Shown: positions 7,288 to 15,849, counted from the stretch's first letter. The stretch is DNA of 18,642 nucleotides from an uncultured Mucispirillum sp. (GCA_910586745.1 CAJUJZ010000030.1:1-18642), one strand, 5' to 3'. A program made the numbers and translations. Notes: generated from the sequence alone by a model not told the origin.

Positions 7288-9567
7288 TTAGGCATATATG
7301 CCTGTTGGTTTATTATTAGCAACTTCTGTGCCAACTTCTAAATTATCTTCCTGATTTCTAAAATTTTTGCCTTTCTGGTTTTGTTTAGAAGTTTTCCTGC
7401 CCTGCTCATCATTATTTTGCTGCTTACTCATAGCATCATTAAATGCAAACTCCATATTATCAACTACAATACCTTTTTCTGATAACTGGTTTTTTAACAA
7501 ATCACTTTGAGCCATTATTAATTTATGGCTGCTCTCATTATCTGATAAAAATTTTGCAGTAATCTTACCGCCGCTTTCACTTAACTGTATCTGCATTCTG
7601 CCTAAATTTTCAGGTGTTAATACAACAGTTAATTTTGACTGACCTTTACTAACTGATGACTGCATTGTGCGGACAAGCCTTTCAATATCTCGTGGCTCTT
7701 TCATATTATATGGAGCTTGAGTTTCTTTGCTTTTGGCTGTATCATATTTTGCCTGCACTTCTGCAGATGATTTAAGAAAATAATTGAAATTATTTCCCTT
7801 ATCATTTTGAGATGCAGAAAAATTTTCCTCTGCATTATTTTGAGTCATCATCATTTCTTTCTGATTTAAATTATTCTGTAAATTTTTACCTGTTTCTGCA
7901 AAAGTAACAATATTCGCTTTTATTTCAGCTTTTGCATTACTATCACCTCTTAAACTCTCAGTAACTTCCACATTAGCTGTTTTAAATTCTTTCTGAACAT
8001 CTTTTACTGAAATAGAATCTGATTGTTTAGTTGTATCTTTTATACTTTCTTTAGCTGTATCTTTTATACTTTCTTTAACTGTATCTTCTATACTTTCTTT
8101 AACTGTGTCTTTTATACTTTCTTTAACTGTATTTTGAGATAATTTTTCATCAGACTGTTTATTGTTAATATTTTCTTCTATTACCATATCTGCTGTTTCT
8201 GTAAAGTTTTGCATATTATTATTAGATTCTGCCATATCTTCACTACTACTTTCTACTAATGTTTCTGCATTTAGTAAAGACTGTTTACTTTCTGTATCTG
8301 CTTCTAATAACTGTGCTGCTTCATCAGAAGATTCGCTATTCATTAATACAATTTCTTCTGCAGTAACAGTGTTTTCTGATACCTGTTCAGATGAAATATT
8401 AGATTGATATAAAATATTTTCTGCTGCTGCTTTTACTATTGAAATAATATCTTTTGCTATATCTAATTTATCATTACTTGATGGTAAATCAGCTTCTTGT
8501 AAAGCCTCATTAATTAAAGTAGAAAGGTTATTAATAATTTCTGTATTACTTGGTTTATCATTTGTTAAAGAAGTCATTATTTCTTTATTTTCTGTTTCAA
8601 CTGCATCTACATCACTTTTTTTTGGCAGATTTGTAAACTCTAAAATTTTTTCCTGCAATGCAGTGTATGATTTTTCTAATGAACTGCTGTCCATTTCTGT
8701 GCCTAATATTTTTTCAGAAATTTCTTCAAGAGAAATATTTTCCGCATTAATATCTGCTATATTCATATCTTCATATAATGCACCAATATATTCTTCAAAC
8801 TGTCCTAAATCAGACTGGTTCATATTTTCAAATGATAAAATAATATTATGCAGCTGCATTTTTAAATCATCTGCAATATTAAGCTCTGATACTGCTGCAT
8901 CAATATTCTGTAATATTGTATCAGCATCTATATTAATATTTTCAATTACTGCTTTTTCATCATTTGCTGCTTCAATACTTGTATTATTTTTTGCAGCTGT
9001 TTGAAGTAATGCTAAAATATCTTTAATAGATATTGTGTCTGCCTGACTGCTTTCTGACTGTGTAGTTTGGTTTGATTGAATTTCCTGATTAGATATTACA
9101 TCTTTATTACTGCCTGTTTCAGCCTGATTATTTTGTATAGTTTTCACATCTTTTTTCTCAAATACATTCTGTTCTTTAATTGTATTTGAATTTTTCATAT
9201 TTCTGCCTGCATGGCTGTCATCTCTATATACTTTTCTATCTACTGTTTCATAATTTTCTTTATCTTTACTATATCCTTTATCATCATCCCTATTATAATC
9301 ATTATTATCTTTACTGTATTTATTTTCTGATACTATCTCTCTGTATTTTTTAGTATCAGAGTAAGATGAATAAGAATTATTTTCCTGATATGATAAGCAG
9401 CTTTTTTCTTTTCTGCTGTATGGACTAAAAGAATTATTATAAGAATTATCTTTTACTGAATTAAAAATAGACTGAAAAGATTTATCAGATATATCATCAG
9501 TTTTTGAAAAAGCAGGTAATAATGACTGAGCAGTATTTGCTTTATTTACAGTGTTGAAATTTATCAT
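7288..9567 (-). CDS. fliK: Flagellar hook-length control protein FliK
   Basis: Secreted ruler that sets hook length and switches the export gate to late substrates. The C-terminal Flg_hook domain is clear (about the last 135 residues, containing LTVVLTPENLGRMQIQLSES near residue 650). The rest is a long low-complexity region rich in Ser, Asn, Glu, Lys and Asp, as expected for the ruler part. About 759 aa is roughly twice the enteric protein (about 400 aa). Four tandem 8-residue units (KESIKDTV type) lie at about 481-512. The start was set at ATG 9567 (MINFNTVN) because TGGAGG sits 7 bases upstream; a longer frame using TTG at 9597 would begin inside the sigma-54 promoter. It is the first gene of fliK-flgD-flgE. 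Confidence 0.92.
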   Translation of the reverse strand: MINFNTVNKANTAQSLLPAFSKTDDISDKSFQSIFNSVKDNSYNNSFSPYSRKEKSCLSYQENNSYSSYSDTKKYREIVSENKYSKDNNDYNRDDDKGYSKDKENYETVDRKVYRDDSHAGRNMKNSNTIKEQNVFEKKDVKTIQNNQAETGSNKDVISNQEIQSNQTTQSESSQADTISIKDILALLQTAAKNNTSIEAANDEKAVIENINIDADTILQNIDAAVSELNIADDLKMQLHNIILSFENMNQSDLGQFEEYIGALYEDMNIADINAENISLEEISEKILGTEMDSSSLEKSYTALQEKILEFTNLPKKSDVDAVETENKEIMTSLTNDKPSNTEIINNLSTLINEALQEADLPSSNDKLDIAKDIISIVKAAAENILYQSNISSEQVSENTVTAEEIVLMNSESSDEAAQLLEADTESKQSLLNAETLVESSSEDMAESNNNMQNFTETADMVIEENINNKQSDEKLSQNTVKESIKDTVKESIEDTVKESIKDTAKESIKDTTKQSDSISVKDVQKEFKTANVEVTESLRGDSNAKAEIKANIVTFAETGKNLQNNLNQKEMMMTQNNAEENFSASQNDKGNNFNYFLKSSAEVQAKYDTAKSKETQAPYNMKEPRDIERLVRTMQSSVSKGQSKLTVVLTPENLGRMQIQLSESGGKITAKFLSDNESSHKLIMAQSDLLKNQLSEKGIVVDNMEFAFNDAMSKQQNNDEQGRKTSKQNQKGKNFRNQEDNLEVGTEVANNKPTGIYA
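8032..8127 (-). repeat. Four tandem 24-bp repeats inside fliK
   Basis: Four head-to-tail 24-base units start at 8032, 8056, 8080 and 8104. They differ from one another at one to three positions, and each encodes an eight-residue KES-I-(K/E)-D-T-x unit. Because 24 is a multiple of 3, gain or loss of a unit keeps the frame. Confidence 0.9.
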
Positions 9568-9592
9568 AATCAAACCTCCACACTGTAATGCA

Positions 9593-9608
9593 AGCAAATA
9601 TCAAGCCA
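9593..9608 (-). promoter_or_regulatory. Sigma-54 (RpoN) promoter of fliK-flgD-flgE
   Basis: On the minus strand the 16 bases TGGCTTGATATTTGCT match the -24/-12 consensus TGGCACGNNNNTTGCW at every defined position except two (TT for AC). The GG and GC doublets have exact spacing. The predicted transcript start is near 9582, giving a 15-base leader that includes the fliK ribosome site and ATG at 9567. RpoN control of hook genes is established in several flagellated groups. Confidence 0.8.
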
Positions 9609-9652
9609 AAATTTGAAAAATTAAAAATATAGGTAAAATTTACAAGAAAAAT

Positions 9653-10738
9653 TTACTCAACTATTTCTAAACCATAGCTGGCAAGAAGATTTAATGCTTT
9701 TGGGCTGTTGCCTAATAATTTGATTTTTTTAAGTCCTAACATTCTTAGACACATAGCCCCAAATCCAAAACCTTCTGCATTTGTTTCATTAGGGTTATGA
9801 GGGCTTAACATTCCCTCTGGTGAGCTTAGGAAACCTGTTTTTGATGTATCTTTATAAATATAAAGCACAACACCTCTGCCTTTTTCTTCTATTGTATGAA
9901 GTGCATTATGCAGTTTCGTGCCACAGCCGCATACAGATGAGGCAAATATATCACCAGTTAAACATTGAGAATGAACACGCACTAATACAGGCTCATCTCC
10001 AGAAATATTGCCTTTAATAATAGCAACAGCTTCCTTCTCATCACTTGTATTTAAGAAACCTTTTATACTGAAACTGCCATAAGCTGAAGGCATAAGTGCT
10101 GTTTCTATTTCCTGAACAATAGGTTCATGCTCAAGCCTGTATTTAATTAAATCTGCAACAGTAACTATTTTAAGATTATGTTCTTTTGCAAACTCTACAA
10201 GTCTAGGCATTCTTGCCATAGAGCCGTCATCATCCATAATTTCACAAATTACACCACTTGGATAAAGTCCTGCCATTCTTGCTAAGTCATAAGAACCTTC
10301 TGTCTGACCAGCTCGCACAAGAACACCGCCTTTTTTTGCTCTTAATGGAAACATATGACCTGGTGTTACAATATCTCTGAATGCAGCATTAGGGTTTATT
10401 AATTTTTTAATAGTAACTGCTCTGTCATGTGCAGATATACCTGTTGTTACACCTTCCCTTGCTTCAACAGAAACTGTAAAAGCTGTGCCAAATGTACATG
10501 TGTTTTCCTCCACCATAGGATAAAGCTGCAGTTCATCACATCTTTCTGCAGGCAGACTTACACATATTAAGCCTTTGCCATATTTTGCCATAAAGTTAAT
10601 ATGTTCAGCTGTCACAAATTCTGAAGCAATAACTAAATCACCTTCATTTTCTCTTGTCTCATCATCAGTAAGTATAAGCATACCACCGTTTTTTATAATC
10701 TTAACAGCAGTTTCTGCTGAAACTCTAACATCTTCCAT
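9653..10738 (-). CDS. ribBA: RibBA: DHBP synthase fused to a degenerate GTP cyclohydrolase II domain
   Basis: Riboflavin synthesis. The RibB half (1 to about 203) makes 3,4-dihydroxy-2-butanone 4-phosphate from ribulose 5-phosphate and looks intact: DDETRENEGD at 25-34, HDR at 104-106, TPGH at 125-128 and RAGQTEGSYDLA at 142-153. The RibA half (about 206-361) keeps the zinc cysteines C259, C270 and C272 in CLTGDIFASSVCGCG. It lacks the RQEGRNIGL block, the RAYAL segment holding the catalytic Tyr, and the Asp/Arg of the DERDF block (here NAEGF). It is about 11 residues shorter there and lacks the usual C-terminal tail. GTP cyclohydrolase activity is therefore doubtful. The start at ATG 10738 has GGAG 9 bases upstream; a TTG five codons earlier has no ribosome site. 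Restoring the preceding kinase frame puts its stop 17 bp away, suggesting an operon. Confidence 0.9.
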   Translation of the reverse strand: MEDVRVSAETAVKIIKNGGMLILTDDETRENEGDLVIASEFVTAEHINFMAKYGKGLICVSLPAERCDELQLYPMVEENTCTFGTAFTVSVEAREGVTTGISAHDRAVTIKKLINPNAAFRDIVTPGHMFPLRAKKGGVLVRAGQTEGSYDLARMAGLYPSGVICEIMDDDGSMARMPRLVEFAKEHNLKIVTVADLIKYRLEHEPIVQEIETALMPSAYGSFSIKGFLNTSDEKEAVAIIKGNISGDEPVLVRVHSQCLTGDIFASSVCGCGTKLHNALHTIEEKGRGVVLYIYKDTSKTGFLSSPEGMLSPHNPNETNAEGFGFGAMCLRMLGLKKIKLLGNSPKALNLLASYGLEIVE

Positions 10739-10755
10739 TAAGTAATACTCCAAAA

Positions 10756-13064
10756 CTAATCTAAATTATTAATTTTAGTCCATACCATTATTCTTTCATT
10801 CGTATTTAACTGGCTGCTTAATGCTTTTTTAACTATTTCACTAAGTTTTGCAAAGTTTATTGGTTTAGAAATAAACCATTCATACCACTCACTAAAACTC
10901 TTTCTTCTGTTTCCTTAAAAGCATCAGCAGTAACAGCAATAATAGGGACTGTTAACGCATCCATTTTATCTGAACGCCTTATTTTTTCAGTAGCTTCATA
11001 ACCATTCATATTAGGCATATGAATATCCATAAATATTATGTTATAGTAGCCTACTGGTGAATATATATATTTTTCAATAGCTTCTTCACCGCTGGCAGCT
11101 TCATCCATTTTTATACAAGTTTTTTCTAAAAATGTACATAAGACTTTTCTGTTTAATAATGCATCATCAACAATTAAAGCTCTGTATTGAGAAAGTGAGC
11201 CTTCTTCTAACAAAGCAGATAAGCGGTCATCTACTTTTTCAAGTACTCCATAATCAAAAGTTATATCAAACCAAAAACGACTGCCCCGTCCAAGTTCACT
11301 TTCTATATTAATTTTACCGCCCATTAATTCAACTATACTTTTAGAAATGCTTAAACCTAACCCTGTTCCGCCAAAACTTCTTGTAATGCCTGCATCTGCC
11401 TGTTCAAAAGGTTTAAATATTTTTCCAAGTTTTTCCTTGCTCATTCCTATACCTTCATCCATTACCATAAAGCGAATAGAAATATTTTCATCTGTTCTAT
11501 TAAGAACTTTTACTGATAATGTAACATTTTTATTTTTTTCAGTAAACTTCATAGCATTAGACAGTAGGTTTAATAATACCTGATTAAGCCTTAATTTATC
11601 ACCATTAACAACTATATGTTCAATACCTTCTGTATCTACAACCAGCTCTAATTCCTGCTCACGAGCTTTTGCTGATATTAAAAGCTGTATATGGGTAATA
11701 TCTTCTTCTATAGAAAATAGCGAATTTGATAATTCTAATTTACCAGCATCAATTTTTGACATATCTAATATATCATTTAAAAGGCTTAACAAGTGAGTAG
11801 ATGCCACATTAATATCTGCAAAAGTATCTCTTTCCTTCTTATCATCAAAATTAGAATGCATGCCAAGCTGTGCCATACCAATAATAACATTTAATGGTGT
11901 TCTTATTTCATGACTCATCATTGCTAGAAAATCGCCTTTTGCAGCAGCAAGAGATGCTTTTTCCTGCACAAGCTGTTGTTCTGATAACAGAAGATTACGC
12001 AGACGGCTTACCATAGAATTAATACTTTCTGAAAGAATAGAAAATTCTTCACATGTATTTAATTCTACTTTAGTATTAAGGTTATCTTTTGTAATAGAAT
12101 TAAGACAGCTTATAATATAGCCTATTCCGCTTATAATATGCTGATTTACAACCTGCAGCATAAATAACTGCATAAAAATTACCATTAATGTAATAGATGC
12201 AATAATAATAAATACATACATATATACACTGAAATAAATATCGTTTTTAAATGCTATAGCAATAAACGAATAATCGCTGCTTTCCCTAAGCAAAGCAAAA
12301 GCGTCCTGCCCTTCAATCTTTACTTTTGATATTTCCATTGAAGAACGAAGTGTATCTACATCTACACCTAAATCTTTAATATCTATTCCTAAAAATTTAT
12401 TATTCTTATAGCTTATAATTGTATGGCTTTCTTTATCTATTACTATAATAAAGCCGTTTTTATAAATAGAATATATTGATGATAGATTATCCATAATGGA
12501 TGCTTTAATAATGCCTTTAATATTAGTAGTTTTTCTACCTATCATTATTATACCTGGTTTATCAAGCCTTGAAACACCAGTATACTGTATAAATTCTTTA
12601 TACCTGTCACAAAAAGCAGGCTCTATATATTTCTGGAAATTATTTTGATATATACCTGAAATAAAATCATTAATATGGACACAGCTTGACTGTATATTTT
12701 TTTCAGAAGATGACATTGCCACCAGCTGCATATTAATATCAGTGACTAAAATTTCATCTAATTTTAATGTTCTGCGAAGTTCATCAAGTTTCATATGGTT
12801 TGTTAAATAAGAGTTATCTGCTTTTATTAATAGAGCAATATTGGATGCTGTTGCTAATACTGATGATTTGTATTCATTAAGCATCATATTATGCTGAGAT
12901 TTGTCATATTCAATAATATTTATACTGCTCTGAAGATAACTTTCAAGTGTGCGTTCAACAGTTGCCATAGTTGAGCGTGAAAGAGATATCCAAACTAATG
13001 TAATAACACTAATACCAATAATCAAAGCATACTTAATAACTTCACTGACAAATATTTTTTTCAT
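10756..13064 (-). pseudogene. Hybrid sensor histidine kinase, receiver domain broken by a 1-base frameshift
   Basis: Membrane sensor kinase. As it stands it reads 735 aa from ATG 13064 to a stop at 10857. Order: TM1 at about 9-28, periplasmic sensor at 29-275 (unrecognised, possibly Cache-like), TM2 at about 278-303, HAMP-like linker to 356, HisKA with H385 in SHEIRTPLN, HATPase with N-box LNQVLLNLLSNAMKFT (493-508), DEGIG (536-540) and GGTGLGLSI (565-573), then a receiver with DD at 633-634 and phospho-Asp D680 in FMDIHMP. After MNG (728-730) the frame ends as LFLNQ. Adding one base near 10873 restores FISKPINFAKLSEIVKKAL, the expected receiver end including its conserved Lys-Pro, and extends to a stop at 10756 (about 769 aa). 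No partner regulator is adjacent. The kinase core is intact; the break could be a real mutation or a sequencing error. Confidence 0.85.
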
Positions 13065-13070
13065 AAGTTT

Positions 13071-13085
13071 AATCTATCATAGATT
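13071..13085. promoter_or_regulatory. 15-bp palindrome upstream of the kinase gene
   Basis: AATCTAT-C-ATAGATT is a perfect odd palindrome ending 7 bases before the kinase ATG. On the minus strand it contains a possible -10 (TATGAT) about 15 bases after TTGTTA. It could be an operator over a promoter, or a small hairpin covering the ribosome site, which is otherwise weak here. Confidence 0.35.
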
Positions 13086-13134
13086 TATGAAATTGTTAAC
13101 AAAAAATTTTACATTTGAAAAAGACTAAATAATT

Positions 13135-14220
13135 TTAATGCACTAATCTCAAAGTATCTGAAATAGCAGCACTTTTTATCATTACAAAAAGTATACTGTT
13201 TTCTATAACAGCAAGCTCATTATATGCACCTTTTGATATTCTTGCCCAAATGTCATCGCCTATATCTAATAAAATATCATAAAAATTATTAGGCTGCTGC
13301 ACTATTTCCTTCACTTTTCCCTTATAGATATTGCGTATACTAATACCTTCTGGTTTTTTAATACTTAAAACTACATCATGAATATTTACTGAAAATCTTA
13401 TTTTTCTCCCTTTTTCTACTTTTTCACATGATGATTCCACATAACCGCCGCCAAATTTAACTAATGCAGTGCTGCTTTCTTCATCATATTTTTCTATCTC
13501 CCCTTCAAAAATAGTATTATAACTTGCATAACTGCTCATTTTTACAGCTGCTTTATTTAATACATCTACTGTACTGCCAAAATATTTTGATACACCATGC
13601 TCCATATATAATACCATATCAGCAAGTTGAAGTATTTCATCTACAGAATGAGAAACATATAATATAGGAAGTTTATAATACTTTTGAATAAGATTTATAT
13701 ATAAAATTAATTCAGAGCGTCTTCCTTCATCGAGAGAAGCAAGAGGCTCATCCATTAAAAGTATTTCAGGGTTTGAAAGCAGTGCCCTGCCTATAGCTAT
13801 ACGCTGTTTTTCTCCACCTGATAAATTCTGGGGATATCTGTCTAAAAGATGAGAAATACCAAGCAAAGAACATATATCATCTAAACTGCAGTTTAAAGAA
13901 GCATCACTTTTTCTCTTTTCACCATAAAGCAGGTTTTTTTTAACTTTCATATTTGGAAAAAGTCTTGATTCTTGAAAAACATAGCCTGTAAATCTTTTAT
14001 TTGCAGGTATATTTATTTTTTTTGATGAATTATAAAACTCTCTGCCATTATATGAAATAATTCCTTTATCTGGTGTAATTAAGCCTGCAATCATGTTAAT
14101 AATACTGGTTTTGCCAGCTCCAGAAAAGCCGCATATTGCTGTAATGCATGAATAATCCATCTTAAAACTGCATTTTATTAATATATTTCCAAGCTGTTTT
14201 TCTACATCTATCTCAAACAT
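13135..14220 (-). CDS. modC: Molybdate ABC transporter ATP-binding protein ModC
   Basis: ATPase that drives molybdate (possibly tungstate) import at the inner face of the membrane. Walker A is GFSGAGKT at 31-38 (K37), the Q-loop Gln is Q82 in VFQESRLFP, the signature LSGGE is at 132-136, Walker B ILLMDEP is at 152-158 and the switch His is H190. The C-terminal part (about 230-361) is a weakly conserved TOBE/Mop-type domain, including SIRNIYKGKVKEI near 300-312, the oxyanion-sensing extension typical of ModC. Total length 361 aa is normal. Its ATG overlaps the modB stop by one base (TAATG), so translation is probably coupled. The substrate is assigned from the modA and modB neighbours and the Mop-like domain. 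Confidence 0.9.
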   Translation of the reverse strand: MFEIDVEKQLGNILIKCSFKMDYSCITAICGFSGAGKTSIINMIAGLITPDKGIISYNGREFYNSSKKINIPANKRFTGYVFQESRLFPNMKVKKNLLYGEKRKSDASLNCSLDDICSLLGISHLLDRYPQNLSGGEKQRIAIGRALLSNPEILLMDEPLASLDEGRRSELILYINLIQKYYKLPILYVSHSVDEILQLADMVLYMEHGVSKYFGSTVDVLNKAAVKMSSYASYNTIFEGEIEKYDEESSTALVKFGGGYVESSCEKVEKGRKIRFSVNIHDVVLSIKKPEGISIRNIYKGKVKEIVQQPNNFYDILLDIGDDIWARISKGAYNELAVIENSILFVMIKSAAISDTLRLVH

Positions 14221-14933
14221 TATATCCTGCCTGAATGTTTATATTTTTTTGACCTGCGTGCAAAATATTCAGAAACTATCAATGAGCCAAAGGCTATAAT
14301 TAATGAAATAACTGCAAGCCGTGCTGCATAAAATTCACTGTCAGGCACCTGCAGAACAGCAGAAAGAGCAAGTGGCAGTGTTTGTGTTGCTCCTTGAGTA
14401 TTTCCTACAAATGTTACTGTCGCACCAAACTCTCCAAGGCTTCTTGCAAAAGCCAGCACTATACCTGATATAATACCAGGTAGTGCAAGTGGCAGTGTAA
14501 TTGTAAAAAATATTCTCATCTGGCTGGCACCTAATGTTTTAGCTGCCTGTTCTAACCCTAAATCAATAGATTCAATAGAAAGCCTTATGGCTCTTACCAT
14601 TAGTGGAAATGCTACAACAGCACTTGCAAGAGCTGCACCTTTCCAGTTAAAAGCAAAAGAAATTCCAAAAGTATCATAAAGCCATGGACCAAAAATACCA
14701 TTTCTTCTGCCAAAAAATATTAAAAGAAGATAACCTGTTACAACAGGCGGAACAACAAGGGGCAGATGCAAAAACCCATCAAGTATTGATTTACCTGTAA
14801 AATCATAACGAGCTAACAGCCAGCCAAAAAAAACACCAAAAGGCAGGCTTGCCATAACTGACCAAAATCCAACAACCATACTTAATTTTACTGCAGATAA
14901 TTCTGCATCACTTAATGTAAAAATTTCTAACAT
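14220..14933 (-). CDS. modB: Molybdate ABC transporter permease ModB
   Basis: Inner-membrane channel of the molybdate importer. It has 237 aa with about five membrane segments (around 15-40, 57-75, 97-117, 146-165 and 204-222), the usual ModB layout. The cytoplasmic coupling loop that docks on the ATPase reads EQAAKTLGASQMRIFFTITL at 128-147. The block SLGEFGATVTFVGN (165-178) and the PLVVPPVVTGYLLL stretch (58-71) are characteristic of ModB/CysT permeases and, with modA beside it, point to molybdate. ATG at 14933 follows AAAGGG and lies 19 bp after the modA stop. The stop overlaps the modC start by one base. Confidence 0.93.
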   Translation of the reverse strand: MLEIFTLSDAELSAVKLSMVVGFWSVMASLPFGVFFGWLLARYDFTGKSILDGFLHLPLVVPPVVTGYLLLIFFGRRNGIFGPWLYDTFGISFAFNWKGAALASAVVAFPLMVRAIRLSIESIDLGLEQAAKTLGASQMRIFFTITLPLALPGIISGIVLAFARSLGEFGATVTFVGNTQGATQTLPLALSAVLQVPDSEFYAARLAVISLIIAFGSLIVSEYFARRSKKYKHSGRI

Positions 14934-14952
14934 TCTGCCCTTTAATTATATA

Positions 14953-15708
14953 TTAATAAACTTTAAATCCATATTTTTCATATATTTTTTTGGCTTCATC
15001 ACTTATTAAAAAGTTATAAAGTTTTTTAACTTCATAATTACTGTCATCTTGTATTACAGCAACAGGATAACTTATATCATCATGAGTATTGCTTGGAAAT
15101 TCTGCCACAACTGTAACATTTTTATCTGCAACAGCATCTGTTCCAAAAACAACACCTAATAAAGCTTCACCACGGGAAACAAAAGCAAGTGCATCTCTAA
15201 CATTTGCTGCTGTTATAATATTTTTCTGCAGACTATCCCAGTATCCTAATTTTGTAAAGGATTGTTTTGCATACTGACCTGCCGGCACACTTTCTGGAGC
15301 ACCTATAACTAATTTTTCATTTTTTAAAATAGATGCAAAATCTACTTTTTTAGTAAAATCAACTTTTATATTGTTTTTTTTGTTAGTAATTAAAACAAGT
15401 TTATTGCCAACGAGATTTTGACGAGTGCCTTTTTCTAATGCACCTTCTTTTTCAAGCTTATCCATCCATTCCTGATTTGCTGATATGAAAATACCTGCTG
15501 GAGCACCAGACTGTATCTGCTTAACTAACGCACCAGAAGAAGCATAACTTCCAGAAGCATTACCGCCTTTTTTATTATAAACGGCTAAAACTTCATCTAT
15601 CATATTAGTAGTAGATGCTGCTGCAAAAACAACAACTTTATCCGCTGCAAAAGAAACTGCAGGAATAAGTGTAAATAATGAAATAAAAATAATTAATAAC
15701 CTTCTCAT
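14953..15708 (-). CDS. modA: Molybdate-binding periplasmic protein ModA
   Basis: Substrate-binding protein that captures molybdate or tungstate in the periplasm and delivers it to ModBC. The start was placed at ATG 15708 (MRRLLIIF), preceded by GGGGGTAATT, a strong ribosome site; a TTG 19 codons earlier lacks one. It gives a 251-aa precursor with a clear signal peptide, predicted cleavage after SFA at about residue 21. Family blocks seen: VVFAAASTTNMIDEV just after cleavage, whose Ser/Thr region binds the oxyanion, SSGALVKQIQSGAPAGIFIS, QEWMDKLEKEGAL, and the C-terminal LISDEAKKIYEKYGF. The length is typical. It is first in modABC, whose promoter is likely TTGATT/TATATA at 15737-15765. Confidence 0.93.
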   Translation of the reverse strand: MRRLLIIFISLFTLIPAVSFAADKVVVFAAASTTNMIDEVLAVYNKKGGNASGSYASSGALVKQIQSGAPAGIFISANQEWMDKLEKEGALEKGTRQNLVGNKLVLITNKKNNIKVDFTKKVDFASILKNEKLVIGAPESVPAGQYAKQSFTKLGYWDSLQKNIITAANVRDALAFVSRGEALLGVVFGTDAVADKNVTVVAEFPSNTHDDISYPVAVIQDDSNYEVKKLYNFLISDEAKKIYEKYGFKVY

Positions 15709-15719
15709 AATTACCCCCA

Positions 15720-15749
15720 TTCGTAATATTTTTTTATATATATAACTTT
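15720..15749. promoter_or_regulatory. ModE-like dyad over the mod promoter (weak)
   Basis: TTCGTAATATT (15720-15730) and TATATAACTTT (15739-15749) each match 9 of 11 positions of the half-sites of the ModE consensus as I recall it (ATCGnTATATA, N6, TATATAACGAT). The spacer here is 8 instead of 6. It overlaps the -10 of the predicted modA promoter, where a molybdate-responsive repressor would bind. AT-rich background makes chance matches likely. Confidence 0.25.
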
Positions 15750-15765
15750 TCAGTTTTAAAATCAA
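15737..15765 (-). promoter_or_regulatory. Likely modABC promoter
   Basis: On the minus strand TTGATT (15765-15760), a 17-base spacer and TATATA (15742-15737) form a sigma-70 type promoter. Transcription would start near 15730, about 22 bases before the modA ATG at 15708, with the GGGGG ribosome site in between. Confidence 0.55.
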
Positions 15766-15814
15766 TATAAAATATTGAATATAATTAATTTTATTATTTT
15801 AATTATTTTTTTTA

Positions 15815-15843
15815 TTGACACATTATATATTTTATTATATAAC
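15815..15843 (+). promoter_or_regulatory. Strong sigma-70 type promoter in the mod-met intergenic region
   Basis: TTGACA (15815-15820), an exact 17-base spacer, then TATAAC (15838-15843): a full-consensus -35 and a 5-of-6 -10. Transcription would start near 15850 on the plus strand, 188 bases before metN, and meets a terminator at 15888-15931. Confidence 0.65.
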
Positions 15844-15846
15844 GAA
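15819..15846. promoter_or_regulatory. Candidate ModE-type operator
   Basis: The halves CACATTATATA (15819-15829) and TATATAACGAA (15836-15846) are separated by exactly 6 bases. The right half matches the recalled ModE half-site TATATAACGAT at 10 of 11; the left matches its complement at 7 of the 10 defined positions. It overlaps the spacer and -10 of the 15815 promoter and lies 111 bases upstream of the modA start. Plausible but unproven, because TATATA is common here. Confidence 0.35.
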
Positions 15847-15849
15847 TAT

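Noticed and set aside
9568..9597. N-terminal extension of FliK from TTG 9597
   Set aside because: The extension lies within the sigma-54 promoter and upstream of the predicted transcript start; ATG 9567 has a proper GGAGG.
15709..15765. N-terminal extension of ModA from TTG 15765
   Set aside because: It would place charged residues before the signal peptide and cover the promoter; ATG 15708 has a GGGGG site and a clean signal peptide.
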